The position numbers and the translations under genes were made by a program. Positions 25,129 to 32,492 of a DNA stretch of 42,743 nucleotides are shown here, in pieces (within the stretch, counting starts at the first letter, position 1; each line of letters starts with the position of its first letter). The DNA comes from a bacterium (lineage in GTDB: Bacteria > Bdellovibrionota_C > UBA2361 > RFPC01). The notes under the pieces are model-generated. The model was not told where the DNA came from and made no database searches. It saw only the letters and a program-made list of their open reading frames with translations. The stretch is taken from positions 1 to 42,743 of the forward strand of contig JAUIBK010000029.1 of the NCBI GenBank assembly GCA_030428205.1, read 5' to 3'.

Positions 25129-25359
25129 GCCCAAGCTTTTTGGGCTGATTGTTCTTCCCCCCCCCTTTTTTTTTCAAATGAGTAGTAATCTCTTTTAGGC
25201 CACTACGACGCGGTGTTTTTTTCGCGAATGTTGCGTCGCTTCGCAGTGGTCTGAAGAGCCAAGAATAAGGGTTTCTTCTAGACCTTCTCGTTTTTGTTCG
25301 TTCGAAGTGTCGGGTGAAAAGTAAGTAGCTCGGTAACAAACTCAAGTTGGGAGGATCTC
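25129..25359 (+). promoter_or_regulatory. Intergenic region: terminator-like hairpin, C/T homopolymer tract and structured leader
   Basis: GCCCAA (25129-25134) pairs with TTGGGC (25140-25145) over a 5-nt loop. A C-run and a T-run of about 9 each follow at roughly 25156-25173, so transcription from the upstream gene may end here. Beyond it, the segment around 25198-25255 can form an imperfect long stem (GGCCACT near its start with AGTGGTC near its end). This could be a structured leader of the acidic protein gene, whose ribosome site GGGAGG lies at 25350-25355. Confidence 0.35.
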
Positions 25360-25923
25360 ATGCGTTTTGCTCGAATCAGACTGGATGGTGATGAGTTCAC
25401 CATTGAACAAGGAATTACAGTCTCTGCCGTGGAAGATGGGAGACGGTTCATTGAATCAGGAGGTATCCAGATCGCCGTCTTTGGCAATCTGCCGATTCCA
25501 GATACCATCACGACAGGGATCGTATCCGATGGCTTTGACCAAGCTTCAGACGAAGATGGCGAGCCGATCGTTCTGTGGAGTGGTGACAAGCTGGGTGAAG
25601 AGGACAAAATCAATGTCTTCTTCGTCCTCGAACTGGGGGATGGCCTGATGCTCGATGCCAGTGCCGATCCTTTCAGTGACAAGCTTCACTGTGTTGATTG
25701 CGGCGAGGAGTCGCACGGTGACCTCTTTGATACCGGAGCCATTGGCTGGATCAACGAGGACGCCGACGAGGCGACTCGTTGCTTTGCTGTGATCACTGGT
25801 GAAGTCGAGGGTGAGCCCCAAACGAGGTCCTTCATCATCTCTACTGACGACGAGGGATTTCCGGTCTGCGAATGGGAAGAAGACGAAGACAAGAACGAGG
25901 GCGAAGGTGGTGACGACGACTGA
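25360..25923 (+). CDS. Hypothetical very acidic protein, 187 aa
   Basis: Not recognised. A strong GGGAGG site lies just before the ATG. The protein is very rich in Asp and Glu, ends in an acidic tail (EWEEDEDKNEGEGGDDD), and has a CVDCGEE element at about 110 plus two further Cys. The repeated beta-like pattern (FTIEQGITVSAVEDGRRFI, later FAVITGEVEG and SFIISTDDEGF) suggests a small beta-rich fold. There is no signal peptide. Codon choice is unlike the neighbours: more G/C at third positions (GAC, ATC, GGC, CTG), which could mean high expression or transfer. It is closed by one of the clearest terminators in the window, so it is a single-gene unit. Confidence 0.7.
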   Translation: MRFARIRLDGDEFTIEQGITVSAVEDGRRFIESGGIQIAVFGNLPIPDTITTGIVSDGFDQASDEDGEPIVLWSGDKLGEEDKINVFFVLELGDGLMLDASADPFSDKLHCVDCGEESHGDLFDTGAIGWINEDADEATRCFAVITGEVEGEPQTRSFIISTDDEGFPVCEWEEDEDKNEGEGGDDD

Positions 25924-25962
25924 TTGTCGCCCTGTTTTTTTCTTCGCAGCGATGATTTCAAA

Positions 25963-25998
25963 CCCCCACCTGCTTATCTTTGCAGGTGGGGGCTTTTT
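25963..25998 (+). terminator. Rho-independent terminator of the acidic protein gene
   Basis: Arms CCCCCACCTGC (25963-25973) and GCAGGTGGGGG (25982-25992) form a perfect 11-bp GC-rich stem with an 8-nt loop, followed by CTTTTT. It lies 40 bp after the stop. On the other strand the hairpin is followed by TTTGAAAT, so it may also help end transcripts of the convergent glycyl-tRNA synthetase gene. Confidence 0.92.
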
Positions 25999-26077
25999 CA
26001 CTTCTTTCTTCTGTGGGTTGGCGTGTTGGTTGTATTCTCTTGTGCTCTTTGGCCACGTATAAGCTCAAGCAATAAGC

Positions 26078-27592
26078 CTATGCTTTGCCTAGTCTCGACT
26101 GCACCGTTTTTACAGCCTCTTCAAGAGATATTCTCACCTGCTCAGTGGTATCTCTGTCACGGATAGTCACCGTTTTATCTTCAAGTGATTGGTGATCAAC
26201 CGTGATGCAGTACGGAGTGCCGATTTCGTCATGTTTGGCGTATCGTTTTCCAATAGATTGCTGTTCGTCGTAGCGAGCATTGATGCCAGAGTCGAAAAAG
26301 CTACTCACGATATCGCGAGCAAGATCGGGCAGGTTGTCTTTTTTAACCAGTGGCAAGATCGCGGCCTTGTAAGGAGCAAGGCGCGGGTGGAGTTTGAGTA
26401 CTGTGCGGCTCTTTTCTTTTCCGTTCGCATCAACGCCTGTTTCTTCACAGTAAGCATCACAGAGATACACCAGGAGTCCACGGGTAAGCCCTGCGGCAGG
26501 TTCAATAACGTACGGAGTGTATCTCCAACCGTTTTTCCCCGTTTCGGGGTCTTGTTTTTGTTGGTCGAAATACGACAGCTTTGTTCCAGATTCTTCCGCG
26601 TGCTTTTTAAGATCGTAGTCTGTGCGTGAAGCGATGCCTTCGAGCTCATCAAACCCCCATGGGTATTCGTATTCGATGTCAAAGCAGGCGGTGGCATAGT
26701 GTGCGAGTTCACACGCTTCATGTGCTCGCGCGCGAAATTTTGTAGGATCGTTGGCATACTTTTTCCACCAATCCATACGCGCGTTCACCCAGTAGTCCAT
26801 CCACTCATCTTGAGTGCCCGGCTCAATGAAAAATTCCATCTCCATCTGCTCGAACTCGCAAGTTCGAAAGATGAATTTCTCTGTAATAATTTCATTACGA
26901 AAGGATTTTCCTTGTTGTGCGATACCAAAGGGGACTTTCATTGACATTGATTGTTGAACGTTCTGAAACTGAACAAATATGGCTTGAGCTGTTTCAGGAC
27001 GGAGGTAAATCGATGAGGGATGAAGGGCTTCTTCAATTCGTTCACGAATCTCTTTCTTGGAGAGAGATTTCTCTGCAATATCATCAATCGCTGATTGAAG
27101 CGGGTCTACTGGGCCAATTGATGTGCGAAACATTAAATTAAACTGGCGTTCGTCTGACATCTCAGGGCATGAGCAATTCGGACAGACATACCCACGATCA
27201 CTCACCGTACCGGTCTTTTGTTCTCCTCCAGAGCGTCCTCCAACAAGATAGCTCACCTCTTCACCAGGCTCTTTCACAGGTGCTTTATCAGCGCGAAAAC
27301 GTTCGCGGCAGTTCAGACAGTCCACAAGTGGATCACTAAACTCAGCAAGGTGCCCACTGGCTTTCCAAACGTGAGGATGCATAAAGATAGCAGCATCAAG
27401 ACCCACGATATTTTCTCGTTCGTGAACCATGGCCTTCCACCATTCAGCGGCGATGTTTCGCTTAAGCTCAATGCCAAGAGGGCCGTAATCGTAGGCGCTT
27501 TTGAGGCCACCATAAATTTCGCTACTTTGAAAGATAAATCCCCGCCTCTTACAGAGTGAGGTGATTTTACTCATGAGATCGAGTTCGCTCAT
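26078..27592 (-). CDS. glyQS: Glycyl-tRNA synthetase, dimeric (alpha2) class IIa type
   Basis: 504 residues. Charges tRNA-Gly with glycine in the cytosol. Family features in order: N-terminal RRGFIFQSSEIYGGLKSAYD, YGPLGIELKRN (motif 1 region), HPHVWKASGHLAEFSDPLVD, two Cys pairs (CLNC and CPNC) of a zinc-type insertion, LRPETAQAIFVQF, the class II FRNEI and EFEQMEMEFF elements of motif 2, motif 3 GLTRGLLVYL, and the anticodon-binding domain (KAAILPLVKKD to the C-terminus). This single-chain type occurs in eukaryotes, archaea and some bacteria; most proteobacteria use the alpha2beta2 type. AGGA lies 7 nt before the ATG. It follows the TPR gene by 32 bp on the same strand. Confidence 0.96.
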   Translation of the reverse strand: MSELDLMSKITSLCKRRGFIFQSSEIYGGLKSAYDYGPLGIELKRNIAAEWWKAMVHERENIVGLDAAIFMHPHVWKASGHLAEFSDPLVDCLNCRERFRADKAPVKEPGEEVSYLVGGRSGGEQKTGTVSDRGYVCPNCSCPEMSDERQFNLMFRTSIGPVDPLQSAIDDIAEKSLSKKEIRERIEEALHPSSIYLRPETAQAIFVQFQNVQQSMSMKVPFGIAQQGKSFRNEIITEKFIFRTCEFEQMEMEFFIEPGTQDEWMDYWVNARMDWWKKYANDPTKFRARAHEACELAHYATACFDIEYEYPWGFDELEGIASRTDYDLKKHAEESGTKLSYFDQQKQDPETGKNGWRYTPYVIEPAAGLTRGLLVYLCDAYCEETGVDANGKEKSRTVLKLHPRLAPYKAAILPLVKKDNLPDLARDIVSSFFDSGINARYDEQQSIGKRYAKHDEIGTPYCITVDHQSLEDKTVTIRDRDTTEQVRISLEEAVKTVQSRLGKA

Positions 27593-27624
27593 AGGAAGTC
27601 CTTTTGTGGTGATAAAACGAACGA

Positions 27625-28401
27625 TTAAGAAGAAGCGCGCTTTTCGATCTCTCGAATTTTATCTTCGAGCCCTTCAATAGAATCATCCATAGCAAGTGCT
27701 CGTTCGAACGCAATCGAGGAGTTCTTGTAGTCTTTGAGTTCTTCGTAAGCAGAGCCGAGCGTAATATAAAGACCGCTTGTTGGTAAGACTTGAAGTCCTC
27801 TTTTAGCTGTGCTGATAGCTTTCTGAGCGTTTCCACTGGCAAGGAAAAGGGAGCTGAGGTTGGCCAGGTAGTTTCCATTTTTTGGATCAAGCTCTACGGC
27901 CTCAAGATAAAGTTCGATAGCTTTGTCGAAATTTTGCTCCAGGGTGTAGAGATTAGCGAGTTTCGCAGGGAGTTTTGGTAGTTGCTTATCAAGTGAATAA
28001 GCTTTTTTGTAGTTTTGTTTTGCTTCAGAGAGTTTTTGCTCAGCAAAGTAGGCGTCCCCTAAGCGAGAAAATAGGCCAGCATCATTGGGGTAGTCTTTTG
28101 TGTAGTCCGAGAGAAGGTGTACTGCTTTTTCAGCCTTATCTTGTTGAATATATATACTGGCGAGATTAAAGGCAGCTGAAAGATTTTTTTTGTCTGAGAC
28201 GAGCGCATCTTGAAAAAGGGTTTCGGCTTGTGAGAGGTCTCCTGATTGTGCGGCTGCTGCACCCCGCTCATTGAGGTCGAGTGAGCGTTTTTGTGCTGCC
28301 CCAAAGTTCGCTTCTTGAGTAGTTGGTGCGCTTAAGGCCGTAGTGTTCATCAAGAATGTCGAACCGAGAAGGAAAGAAAAAGAGAGAAAGAGTGTACGCA
28401 T
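27625..28401 (-). CDS. Exported tetratricopeptide-repeat (TPR) protein
   Basis: 258 residues. A signal peptide (MRTLFLSFSFLLGSTFLMNT, cleavage near ALSA-PT) is followed by about six TPR units, for example GDLSQAETLFQDALVSDKKN, KAVHLLSDYTKDYPNDAGLF, then FDKAIELYLEAVELDPKNGN and YKNSSIAFERALAMDDSIEG. TPR arrays bind partner proteins, so this is a likely periplasmic scaffold with unknown partner. AGGGT precedes the ATG. It is the first gene of the pair with glyQS; the link looks positional rather than functional. Confidence 0.88.
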   Translation of the reverse strand: MRTLFLSFSFLLGSTFLMNTTALSAPTTQEANFGAAQKRSLDLNERGAAAAQSGDLSQAETLFQDALVSDKKNLSAAFNLASIYIQQDKAEKAVHLLSDYTKDYPNDAGLFSRLGDAYFAEQKLSEAKQNYKKAYSLDKQLPKLPAKLANLYTLEQNFDKAIELYLEAVELDPKNGNYLANLSSLFLASGNAQKAISTAKRGLQVLPTSGLYITLGSAYEELKDYKNSSIAFERALAMDDSIEGLEDKIREIEKRASS

Positions 28402-28960
28402 AGTTACCCTGTAATAATGGTAATTGAATTAAGCTGTAAACCTACCTGCTCTTAAACCTTGACCTCGACTTGGACCGAAGCTTTTGTCAAAGTCAAAGAG
28501 CACGGGGCTCGGTAATTGCCTCACGGCAAGAGACGACTAAATCGTACACTATAGGTACTGAAAAAGAAAAGATCTGAGATGGTGAGGGGCTCAAAAATCA
28601 GGAATTATAGGCTAGTATGGCAGCGTGAAAGCTGACAGCTTTCACGCTTCTTTTTGCACGGGGTATGTCCGGATCACGTTTTGCCGCAGGAACATCATTT
28701 TGGCTGAGATTAAGGTCAAGCCAAAGGTCAAGGTCAAGAGAACCCCTCTTTCTGTAGTATGCGCATAGAAATTTAGTTTACGCTGTACTATTCTGCCGGA
28801 GGCAGAACCCCCGCCCGTCTTCGCGAAAGCTACGACGTGGTCCTACGAGTTCAGGTCACGACGAAGCTCGAAGAGCGTAGTCGGAGAGGGAAGATGCAGT
28901 TTTCTAGTGCACTGTTATGCCACCAAAATTCATATGCTCAGAAACATAGTTTACAGTGCA
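28402..28960. other. Gene-free stretch with orphan terminator, GGTCAAG repeats and inverted repeat
   Basis: No protein gene is supported in these 559 bp. It contains a diverged pair of GACC/GGTC-rich segments in opposite orientation: 28457-28476 (CCTTGACCTCGACTTGGACC) and 28712-28738 (units of AAGGTCAAG). It also contains a strong + strand terminator at 28623-28655 without a gene in front of it, and a 12-bp inverted repeat at 28904-28964. An 18-codon frame beginning at ATG 28579 runs into the terminator and may be a leader peptide or chance. Confidence 0.55.
28623..28655 (+). terminator. Orphan Rho-independent terminator, possible small RNA end
   Basis: GCGTGAAAGCT (28623-28633) and AGCTTTCACGC (28637-28647) form a perfect 11-bp stem with a 3-nt loop, followed by TTCTTTTT. 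It points along the + strand, but the upstream gene on that strand is thousands of bases away; the flanking genes are on the - strand. A short transcript starting within about 28500-28600 would explain it. Confidence 0.8.
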
Positions 28961-28964
28961 CTAG
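28904..28964. repeat. 12-bp perfect inverted repeat
   Basis: CTAGTGCACTGT (28904-28915) is the exact reverse complement of 28953-28964, with 37 nt between. The right arm overlaps the last codons of the polytopic membrane protein gene on the - strand. It may form a weak factor-dependent terminator for that gene or a binding site; no T-run follows. Confidence 0.55.
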
Positions 28965-29818
28965 CTCATCAGGCCGCATACAACGAGCAGGAAGAGAAAG
29001 AGTGCCACGTACCACTCATGCCTGAGAAGAAAGGTGTGGGGGAGGGGGTTGGCATCTTCTAGGTTTCGGACTGTGAATACCTGCTCACGGATAACAAGGA
29101 GAGAGAAGACGAGCAGCATATAGTGCGAGGGGAGGTAGTGAATGATCGCGGCCGAGCAAAAGAGCACGGGAGGAAGGGGAAGCGACACTGAATATATGCG
29201 TGAGTATTGCTTGACGGAGAGCTCATCGAGCATGTACTCGGCCTTCCTCCGCTGCTTTCTTACGTTTTTTTGACGTGTGGCAGACGGGAGCTGCGCGCTC
29301 CACTCAGTCAAAAGGAGTGCAAGTTGATATGAGACGAAGAGTGCACCAAAACCGAGAGAGGGAAGCAGGGCCTCTCTGTGCCACGAGCCAGTAGTGAGGA
29401 GAAAAGAGAGGTAGGCAACTGCGGTAGCAAAGAGAGTAGAAGATGCAAGTGCTTGAGGGATCTTCTTGAGCTCACGAAATCGGAGTGAGGCGGATAGTAC
29501 GCCCAAAAGAGTAATACTTCCCCAAAAGATCTCTTCTTGAACCATCTCTCTAAAATGGAAAAAGAGGAAAAGCTCGACGGCCCCAATGACGAGGAGCAAA
29601 AATGTAAGCAAAGACTTGGGAAGAAGTATGTTTTTCAATGGAAGTTCAAGAGGTGAGCCATCCCGGTGTGTCCGTAGGAGAATGATGAGTAGAGCCCATA
29701 GCGTGCTCATAGTGAGAAAGGTCAAATAGGCGTCGATTCCGAGAGCTGGAAACTGCTGCAGAAGTAGTGGCGCAGCAAAGAAAGGAGCAATAGTGGCGAG
29801 GAAATGAATAGGTCTCAA
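28961..29818 (-). CDS. Polytopic membrane protein, unrecognised
   Basis: 285 residues with about eight hydrophobic helices, beginning FLATIAPFFAAPLLL and ending YVALFLFLLVVCGLM. A basic cytoplasmic loop (RQKNVRKQRRKAEYMLDELS) sits in the middle. Size and placement next to a menaquinone methyltransferase gene would suit a MenA/UbiA prenyltransferase, but the two Asp-rich motifs of that family (NDxxDxxxD type) are absent, so I do not call it that. The start codon is TTG 29818 with no clear ribosome site and no later in-frame Met nearby. It is divergent from menG, with the starts only tens of bases apart. Confidence 0.65.
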   Translation of the reverse strand: MRPIHFLATIAPFFAAPLLLQQFPALGIDAYLTFLTMSTLWALLIILLRTHRDGSPLELPLKNILLPKSLLTFLLLVIGAVELFLFFHFREMVQEEIFWGSITLLGVLSASLRFRELKKIPQALASSTLFATAVAYLSFLLTTGSWHREALLPSLGFGALFVSYQLALLLTEWSAQLPSATRQKNVRKQRRKAEYMLDELSVKQYSRIYSVSLPLPPVLFCSAAIIHYLPSHYMLLVFSLLVIREQVFTVRNLEDANPLPHTFLLRHEWYVALFLFLLVVCGLMS

Positions 29819-29862
29819 AGCTATACTTTTAAAAGGTTGTGCGTTACAAGAGTAACTCGTTT

Positions 29863-30594
29863 ATGGGAAATGAGGCAATGACACAAGCACCAGGTGCATA
29901 CCAGCAACCGCTCGTAGAAAGTAGCCGTGTTCAAAAGATGTTCGGGTCAATAGCCCATCGTTATGACTTCGTTAATACGGTTCTTAGTGGAGGAACACAC
30001 TACTTGTGGCGAAATGCACTCCTCCGCCTCGTACCGGATAATCCCCGAGCTGTAGCCCTTGATGTTTGTACAGGTACAGGGGATCTCCTCCCACTGCTCA
30101 AGAAGAAGTTTGGGCGTGTTACAGGCCTTGATTTCTGTTATCCAATGCTCCATCACGGGAGCAAAAAGGATTCTGTTCGAAGCTTTCCCCTCATTCAAGG
30201 CGATGCCTTATCACTTCCTTTTGCTGATCGCTCATTTGATATCATTACCATTGCCTTTGGAATACGAAACCTTGAGAGTCTCTCTGCTGGCCTTCGTGAG
30301 CTCAAACGTGTGCTCCGTCCCGATGGGGCACTTCTCGTTCTTGAGTTTGGACAACCGCGCAATGCTCTTTGGAGAGGTCTCTTTAACTTCTACTCTGCTA
30401 CACTGATGCCGCTTCTTGGTGGCCTCTTAAGTGGGAATCGCTCTGCCTACGAATATCTACCAGAAACTTCAAAGGACTTTCCGTGTCGTGAGAGCTTTGC
30501 TCGCGAGTGTGAAGCCTCAGGTCTTGTTGTTAAACGCTTTCGGTCACTTACTGGGGGGATTGCATACGCTTACCTCGTGCGGCATCAAGCATAA
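29863..30594 (+). CDS. menG: Demethylmenaquinone methyltransferase (MenG/UbiE family)
   Basis: About 243 residues. A SAM-dependent C-methyltransferase for the last step of menaquinone synthesis; UbiE members also act in ubiquinone synthesis. Motifs: VQKMFGSIAHRYDFVNTVLS and HYLWRN at the N-terminus, SAM loop ALDVCTGTGDLL, acidic strand end GLDFC, DALSLPFADRSFDIITIAFG and IRNLESLSAGLRELKRVLRP, then the family end SLTGGIAYAYLV. Only classical men genes are recognised in the window (menI, menB, menE), so menG is the better name. Starts at 29839 (GTG), 29863 or 29878 are all possible; none has an ideal ribosome site. Confidence 0.9.
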   Translation: MGNEAMTQAPGAYQQPLVESSRVQKMFGSIAHRYDFVNTVLSGGTHYLWRNALLRLVPDNPRAVALDVCTGTGDLLPLLKKKFGRVTGLDFCYPMLHHGSKKDSVRSFPLIQGDALSLPFADRSFDIITIAFGIRNLESLSAGLRELKRVLRPDGALLVLEFGQPRNALWRGLFNFYSATLMPLLGGLLSGNRSAYEYLPETSKDFPCRESFARECEASGLVVKRFRSLTGGIAYAYLVRHQA

Positions 30595-30678
30595 AATCGC
30601 AATCACTAAAGAACTCAGACTCATTTTTTGTACATAACAATATGAAGTTGGGTGTGGGACATATCGAGAGGATTCAGC

Positions 30679-31221
30679 ATGATTCGATTCCTATTATGCG
30701 CAAGTTTTGTTTTATTTCTCAGTACTCTTTCTTCTGTATATGCTGAGCAAGTAGTCGTAAATGAGTATGGATGTGTCGTGGCTGATCTTGCCCCTGTACA
30801 TTCACAGTATCTCGATAGTACGAAAGAGATTGTTCAACTTTTTCGTTCTACCTCAAGAGCCTTAGTTCGCGCGGCTTCTTCTGCGGAACAGAAAACACGC
30901 TTACGAAAGTATCGCCAAAGAGTGTTAAAGCAATTTTCGTTAAGTTCGGATGCCTCGTCATACCTGTTTGATGGTCTTGCAAAAGAAGATTTGCAATCGT
31001 GCCAAGATCTCCAAGCCTGTTCTCTTGAGGATCAATCTCAGATTGTTACGGCAATAGTTTCTGAAAAAACTCTTGAAAGAGGAATGTTCCGAAAACTCTT
31101 TAAGCGTTTGGAACGCCTTGGCGTGAGAGTGGGTCAATATAAAAAGGCTTACCGCGAGCTGAGAAGGCAATCTCTTGATACTCTACAGCTCCTACCTGCT
31201 ACAGCTACCTATTGTACGTAG
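30679..31221 (+). CDS. Secreted hypothetical protein, 180 aa
   Basis: Not recognised. ATG 30679 has GAGAGGA at a good distance and begins a signal peptide (MIRFLLCASFVLFLSTLSSV, cleavage near VYA-EQ). The mature protein has a Cys near its start (YGCVVADL), a Cys pair (SCQDLQACSLED) and a terminal Cys (ATYCT), so two disulfides are plausible. The rest is helical and rich in Arg/Lys (RKYRQRVLKQF, FRKLFKRLERLGVRVGQY). It is probably periplasmic or secreted. It follows menG by 84 bp on the same strand. A short stem GTACG/CGTAC spans its stop codon and is followed by a few T, a weak terminator at best. Confidence 0.68.
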   Translation: MIRFLLCASFVLFLSTLSSVYAEQVVVNEYGCVVADLAPVHSQYLDSTKEIVQLFRSTSRALVRAASSAEQKTRLRKYRQRVLKQFSLSSDASSYLFDGLAKEDLQSCQDLQACSLEDQSQIVTAIVSEKTLERGMFRKLFKRLERLGVRVGQYKKAYRELRRQSLDTLQLLPATATYCT

Positions 31222-31457
31222 CGTACCTTTGTTTGATCGTATAGTCAGATCTCGAAAATAATACCTCTTTATCTACAGCAGCTTAGGTAGTTTTTCCACA
31301 GCAACTTTTGCTCATTGTGCGGCTTTCCTATAAAAAGAGATGACCTTTGAAACCCTGTCTCATCCCTTGAGGCAGCCGTTTTTGGGAATTTCTTCAGCCC
31401 TGTTCTTCTGAAGACTCCTGTCGTCGCGTCTGTTTTTTAGTTCGTAGGAAACTGCTT
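31222..31457. other. Intergenic region before the MqnE-like gene
   Basis: These 236 bp carry no gene I can support. The start holds the right half of a small stem (GTACG 31214-31218 / CGTAC 31222-31226) across the stop codon of the secreted protein gene. The remainder is presumably the promoter region of the two-gene MqnE-like/MqnA-MqnC-like unit, but no convincing -35/-10 pair was seen. The ribosome site AGGAA at 31446-31450 serves GTG 31458. Confidence 0.4.
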
Positions 31458-32492
31458 GTGGGCAAGTTAGCACAATCAGCGATTCTTGGAGGAAAGAGAG
31501 TTCCTCTCGAGCAACTCCCTGCCGTGCAAGATGAACACATCGGAAGTGCATTTTTGTGGAAGGCGTTTGAACGATCGGGGATTCGTGACATTGCGGAAAA
31601 AATCTTCTACTGCCAACCATTGCTCGAAGATGACATCACCCGTCTCTTAGAAGGAACCTCTCTACCTGTCCTTATGAAGTTGGTTGAGCTTCAAGGCGAG
31701 CACGAAGTAATTGAACCTGTACCCGTACTCTGTGTTCCATTTGCTCGCTGGTGTCAGGAATCAACCCTACAAGCAGCAATTGCACGCCTCTCTACTATTC
31801 CACAAATGGTGCCTTACACTGATTGCCGTGTCGTTTTTGATTCTTTTGAATACCACCTCTGGAATGTCGATTTTTTTGAGCAAATGGTAACTCTCAAGCA
31901 AGAGCATTCAAGTTTAAGTTTTGTTGGCCCGTCCATTGAAGAAGTTCTGGGGTGGTTGAAGAGCCGTGGAGTTGAAAGTACTTCTCTTCTCACACTGAAG
32001 CTTAGGGCTATCTTGCACAAGCTTCGAGGTGTGGGATTTAGTCGGCTCAAAGCAACAGCAAGTTCTGCTTCTGTGCGTGTGCTTATTGATGCAGGCTTCC
32101 CTGTCTCGCTTCGAACCCCAATTGATATTTTTCCTACTAACCGTGAGCTTGCACGTGAGCTCTATCGCATTAACTCGCTCTCTGGGGTAAATCAACACAT
32201 TCAACTGTGGGTTCCTGAGATTCGAGGTGATCAAGGTCTTCAAAAACGCAGCCCACTAGGTGATATCGCGTTGCTGCGTGCTTTGGCGGTAGCAAGTGTG
32301 GCACTCCCACAAGTGCCTTTTCGCAGAGCTTCTTCACGTGAGCTCTCGGTTGAAGCGTTTGCGTTTTCTCGTTTATGTGGTGCGAATGAATTTGGTGTTG
32401 GAGCTGTTGATGAAATGACAGCTCATACCCTTGAATTTCAATTCTATAAAGACCTTCTCAAAACTCCTCGTGCCCAAGAGGTCACTTCATGA
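31458..32492 (+). CDS. Radical-SAM-derived protein related to MqnE/MqnC, lacking the iron-sulfur motif
   Basis: 344 residues from GTG 31458 (AGGAA 7 nt upstream). The N-terminal DIAEKIFYCQPLLEDDITRLL matches the start of aminofutalosine synthase MqnE. The C-terminal LLRALAVASVALPQVPFRR, then FSRLCGANEFGVGAVDEMT, matches the end of the MqnE/MqnC/CofH barrel (..GA.D..GT..EE..). The middle is shorter than in MqnE, and where family members have CxxxCxxC this protein has PVPVLCVPFARWCQES, with no cysteine triad. It should therefore not bind the radical SAM cluster. The ATGA overlap with the next gene couples translation. The activity is unknown: a pseudoenzyme, structural subunit or a new non-radical function. 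The family link is by pattern, not a search. Confidence 0.65.
   Translation: MGKLAQSAILGGKRVPLEQLPAVQDEHIGSAFLWKAFERSGIRDIAEKIFYCQPLLEDDITRLLEGTSLPVLMKLVELQGEHEVIEPVPVLCVPFARWCQESTLQAAIARLSTIPQMVPYTDCRVVFDSFEYHLWNVDFFEQMVTLKQEHSSLSFVGPSIEEVLGWLKSRGVESTSLLTLKLRAILHKLRGVGFSRLKATASSASVRVLIDAGFPVSLRTPIDIFPTNRELARELYRINSLSGVNQHIQLWVPEIRGDQGLQKRSPLGDIALLRALAVASVALPQVPFRRASSRELSVEAFAFSRLCGANEFGVGAVDEMTAHTLEFQFYKDLLKTPRAQEVTS

Noticed and set aside
25156..25173. C and T homopolymer runs as a phase-variable switch
   Set aside because: They lie between genes, not in a coding start or an obvious promoter spacer, and could reflect sequencing uncertainty.
28961..29818. MenA/UbiA prenyltransferase, suggested by size and menG neighbour
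   Set aside because: The Asp-rich substrate-binding motifs of that family are absent.
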